This document shows, one piece after another, positions 62,342 to 64,000 of a stretch of DNA of 64,000 nucleotides. Position 1 is the stretch's first letter. Every line of letters starts with the position of its first letter. The notes beneath the pieces are model-generated. The model ran no database searches. It saw nothing but the letters and a program-made list of their open reading frames with translations, and was not told the DNA's origin. Position numbers and translations under genes: made by a program. Source of the DNA: CAVQEK01 sp963711495 (GTDB lineage: Bacteria; Bacteroidota; Bacteroidia; Cytophagales; Cyclobacteriaceae); assembly GCA_963711495.1 (NCBI GenBank), contig CAVQEK010000004.1, positions 868,001 to 932,000 on the forward strand. Direction: 5' to 3'.

Positions 62342-63223
62342 TTATCGGTGAAAGCTTTGTCCGATGAATTTCAAGCCGTCCTTGAGTCCTGTGCGCCAAT
62401 AAACCCAGCTATGCGATCCATCGCGAACGCGATATTCATGCGGGATTTCGAGGTCACGCATTTTCACATGCAGCGCTGAATTCCCTTTGTACAAAAAGTC
62501 ATCGTCGCCACAGTCGATATAATAGCGTACACTTTTTAGTTTGTCCTTTAGCTGGCTGTCCAGCAAATGCAGCGGACTGAAAGCTGACCATTGATCGGTA
62601 ACCCGCGCAGCGCCTTTTAACCCGTCCCCAAAAAGAAATCCAAACATATTTTCATAGTGGTCATCCGCCATGGTGATCAATTCATCATCGGTCATTACCC
62701 CGGCGCTGAAAGCCACGCAAGCTGCGAAAAGATCAGGGTTGCGCATGGCCGTTTCAAGCGCCCCATAGCCACCCATTGAGAGTCCTGCAATCCCCCGGAA
62801 TTCTTTTTTGGGCCTGGTGCGATAAGTGGCATCGATGTAGGGAATGAATTCTTTGATGAACATATCGGCCCAGGGTTTTTTTCCTTTATAATCATTCACA
62901 TACCAGGTAACTCCTCCGTCAGGCATTACAATGATCATTGGAGGAATTTCGCGATTGGCAATGGCCTCATCGGTAATGTAGGGCGCTTCTCCGAATTGCA
63001 GCCATCCCGTATCATCGTCGGTATATCCATGCAGCAAATATACCACGGGATAACGTCGCTGGGAAGTATCATAATCCGGTGGCAAATAAATGGTGAATTT
63101 TACAGGCTGCTTCATTAGAGCGCTTTTGAACTCGAAGCTTTCCATAATTTTACCGGCCTGTTGAGCAAAAGCCGACAAAGTCAACAATAATAAAAATGCA
63201 GTGGTCAGTAGTTTCTTCATCAT
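62342..63223 (-). CDS. Secreted CE1/esterase-D-like alpha/beta hydrolase
   Basis: A 293-residue secreted esterase. Signal peptide 'MKKLLTTAFLLLLTLSAFAQ'; alpha/beta-hydrolase core with 'YPVVYLLHGYTDDDTGW', nucleophile Ser149 in 'GLSMGG', Asp about 240 in 'DCGDDDF' and His271 in 'DGSHSWVYWR'. The 'SHxW' pattern around the histidine matches the feruloyl-esterase/CE1 and antigen-85-like group that removes acyl groups from polysaccharides. Substrate unknown. It lies 9 bp downstream of the partial glycosidase gene, which supports a shared carbohydrate role. Confidence 0.88.
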   Translation of the reverse strand: MMKKLLTTAFLLLLTLSAFAQQAGKIMESFEFKSALMKQPVKFTIYLPPDYDTSQRRYPVVYLLHGYTDDDTGWLQFGEAPYITDEAIANREIPPMIIVMPDGGVTWYVNDYKGKKPWADMFIKEFIPYIDATYRTRPKKEFRGIAGLSMGGYGALETAMRNPDLFAACVAFSAGVMTDDELITMADDHYENMFGFLFGDGLKGAARVTDQWSAFSPLHLLDSQLKDKLKSVRYYIDCGDDDFLYKGNSALHVKMRDLEIPHEYRVRDGSHSWVYWRTGLKDGLKFIGQSFHR

Positions 63224-63232
63224 AAAAGTATT

Positions 63233-64000
63233 TTAGTTAATCATAGTTAATCTTAACTGGTGTACGCCAACGCCTTTCAGTAAAAGACGGGCATACTGAG
63301 AATTCTCAATTCGGGTGATATCCAAATCTACAGGATGTCCGTCAAGTTCAGAAGTTTTGAGCGATGAATTTTGAGGCAGCAAGATTTTCAATTCAGTTTC
63401 TTTTGGAGTGCCGGTAAATCTAAACAGGATATATGGATCGGTTTTTTCGTATTCATAAGCTACATAACCTTCAGAAGCTTCATATTTAACCACGGCCCTG
63501 GCTTTCGAGACTCCGGCAGCCTCCCATCTTGGCGCAATGACGGCTTTATTGTAGGCCACGCCGTTATCTTTAATTCCAGCCAGTCCTTCCACCAGGGCAT
63601 AAACCACAGCCGCCGCTCCCCAGTTATCGGGGATTCCAAAAGAAACAATATCAGGCATAAAAAACACGGAAGCACTACATAAAGTAATAGCCCGGATTTT
63701 CCATGAACTGTCATTTTCGGCCTTGTCGAAATGGATATCACTAATGATTTTGTCCGGATAAGGGTTGTTGAATCCATAAACATAAAATGCAACATATTGA
63801 TCATTGTTGCTGCGCCAGGCCAGTTTGCTGTTGGGATAGTCATCACCATTGGTTTGCTCGCAAGTCCACCAATGCCCTGATTTGTCCTGAGTGATGTAGT
63901 CGGTATAATATGTTTTATCATCGTAGATCAGTTTTATCGTCCCTGTCATTGGCGATTGACTGGTGTGCAACAGATACACCGAGGCGGCCTGCTGGCCGAC
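63233..64000 (-). CDS. C-terminal part of a probable secreted glycoside hydrolase (partial)
   Basis: The reading frame runs from the window edge to a stop at 63233, giving 255 residues of a larger protein. The visible part has a helical-barrel-like section ('GIPDNWGAAAVVYALVEGLAGIKDNGVAYNKAVIAPRWEAAGV') and a C-terminal beta-sandwich ('ILFRFTGTPKETELKILLPQNSSLKTSELDGHPV'). This layout resembles six-hairpin glycosidases, in which 'PRW' ends the barrel, but the catalytic region is outside the window, so the family is not assigned. It is transcribed with the esterase 9 bp downstream. Confidence 0.7.
   Translation of the reverse strand, partial: VGQQAASVYLLHTSQSPMTGTIKLIYDDKTYYTDYITQDKSGHWWTCEQTNGDDYPNSKLAWRSNNDQYVAFYVYGFNNPYPDKIISDIHFDKAENDSSWKIRAITLCSASVFFMPDIVSFGIPDNWGAAAVVYALVEGLAGIKDNGVAYNKAVIAPRWEAAGVSKARAVVKYEASEGYVAYEYEKTDPYILFRFTGTPKETELKILLPQNSSLKTSELDGHPVDLDITRIENSQYARLLLKGVGVHQLRLTMIN

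Noticed and set aside
62228..62479. Plus-strand frame 'MLSGALPRQMLFAGFGRR' next to the esterase
   Set aside because: It overlaps the conserved C-terminus of the esterase on the other strand and has no recognisable family features.

Overview
The window looks like a chromosomal segment of a Bacteroidota bacterium. The evidence is type IX secretion genes (porQ, porV, porU and a PorE-like OmpA protein), a DUF2141 protein, PspC/head-GIN proteins, a GH3-family adenylating enzyme, GroES without an adjacent GroEL, Bacteroidota-style promoter words (TAnnTTTG) and few Shine-Dalgarno sequences. Gene content is reminiscent of the Saprospiria/Chitinophagia side of the phylum, but that placement is inference. 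Most of the sequence is vertical, housekeeping-type DNA; the accessory material is concentrated at 58.8-62.1 kb.

Layout. 0-1.6 kb: methylmalonyl-CoA mutase small subunit (cut by the window edge), divergent from dnaA (2.0-3.4 kb). 3.5-9.3 kb: a Do/HtrA periplasmic protease, a GH3-family enzyme, dxr and rseP. 9.3-16.5 kb: a PorE-like OmpA protein, lon, porQ and hslU. 16.5-23.6 kb: SixA-type phosphatase, thioredoxin, a 14-repeat MORN_2 protein, a DUF2141 protein, and a PadR regulator overlapping a PspC/GIN membrane protein. 23.9-30.0 kb: porV-porU. 30-37.9 kb: a small conserved protein, a lipoprotein, a TerB-ABCG-type transporter split by a frameshift, a YdcF-like protein, succinate-semialdehyde dehydrogenase and a frameshifted EI24/CysZ-like protein. 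38.2-41.4 kb: a pta - 3-hydroxyacyl-CoA dehydrogenase - ackA operon. 41.5-44.6 kb: ECF sigma factor, membrane anti-sigma-like protein and outer-membrane protein, plus a lipoprotein. 44.7-52.4 kb: htpG, groES-like, rmuC, a secreted protein, a CBS-pair protein, miaA and a coiled-coil lipoprotein. 52.8-58.8 kb: a PQQ-type beta-propeller protein, a GH95-like lipoprotein and an AGE-family lipoprotein. 58.9-62.1 kb: an array of about 102-bp repeats interrupted by two identical IS630-family copies. 62.3-64.0 kb: a secreted esterase and the C-terminal part of a probable glycoside hydrolase.

How the genes fit together. Envelope biogenesis and proteostasis dominate: HtrA, RseP, Lon, HslU, HtpG and GroES for protein quality control, and PorQ/PorV/PorU plus the PorE-like protein for secretion and surface attachment through the type IX system. 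Central carbon overflow is represented by pta/ackA, with an acyl-CoA dehydrogenase between them.

The observations most worth a second look are: (i) a composite-transposon structure, two directly repeated identical 1,196-bp IS630 copies around a 341-bp AT-rich passenger, inserted as one unit at a TA inside a structured tandem repeat; (ii) two independent single-A frameshifts in the same local context (CCGG(G)AAAATT) only 4 kb apart; (iii) recurring ATGAT-N4-ATCAT dyads, two of them upstream of dnaA; (iv) a dyad shared between the upstream regions of lon and htpG. I found no convincing wholly new defence or biosynthetic system.
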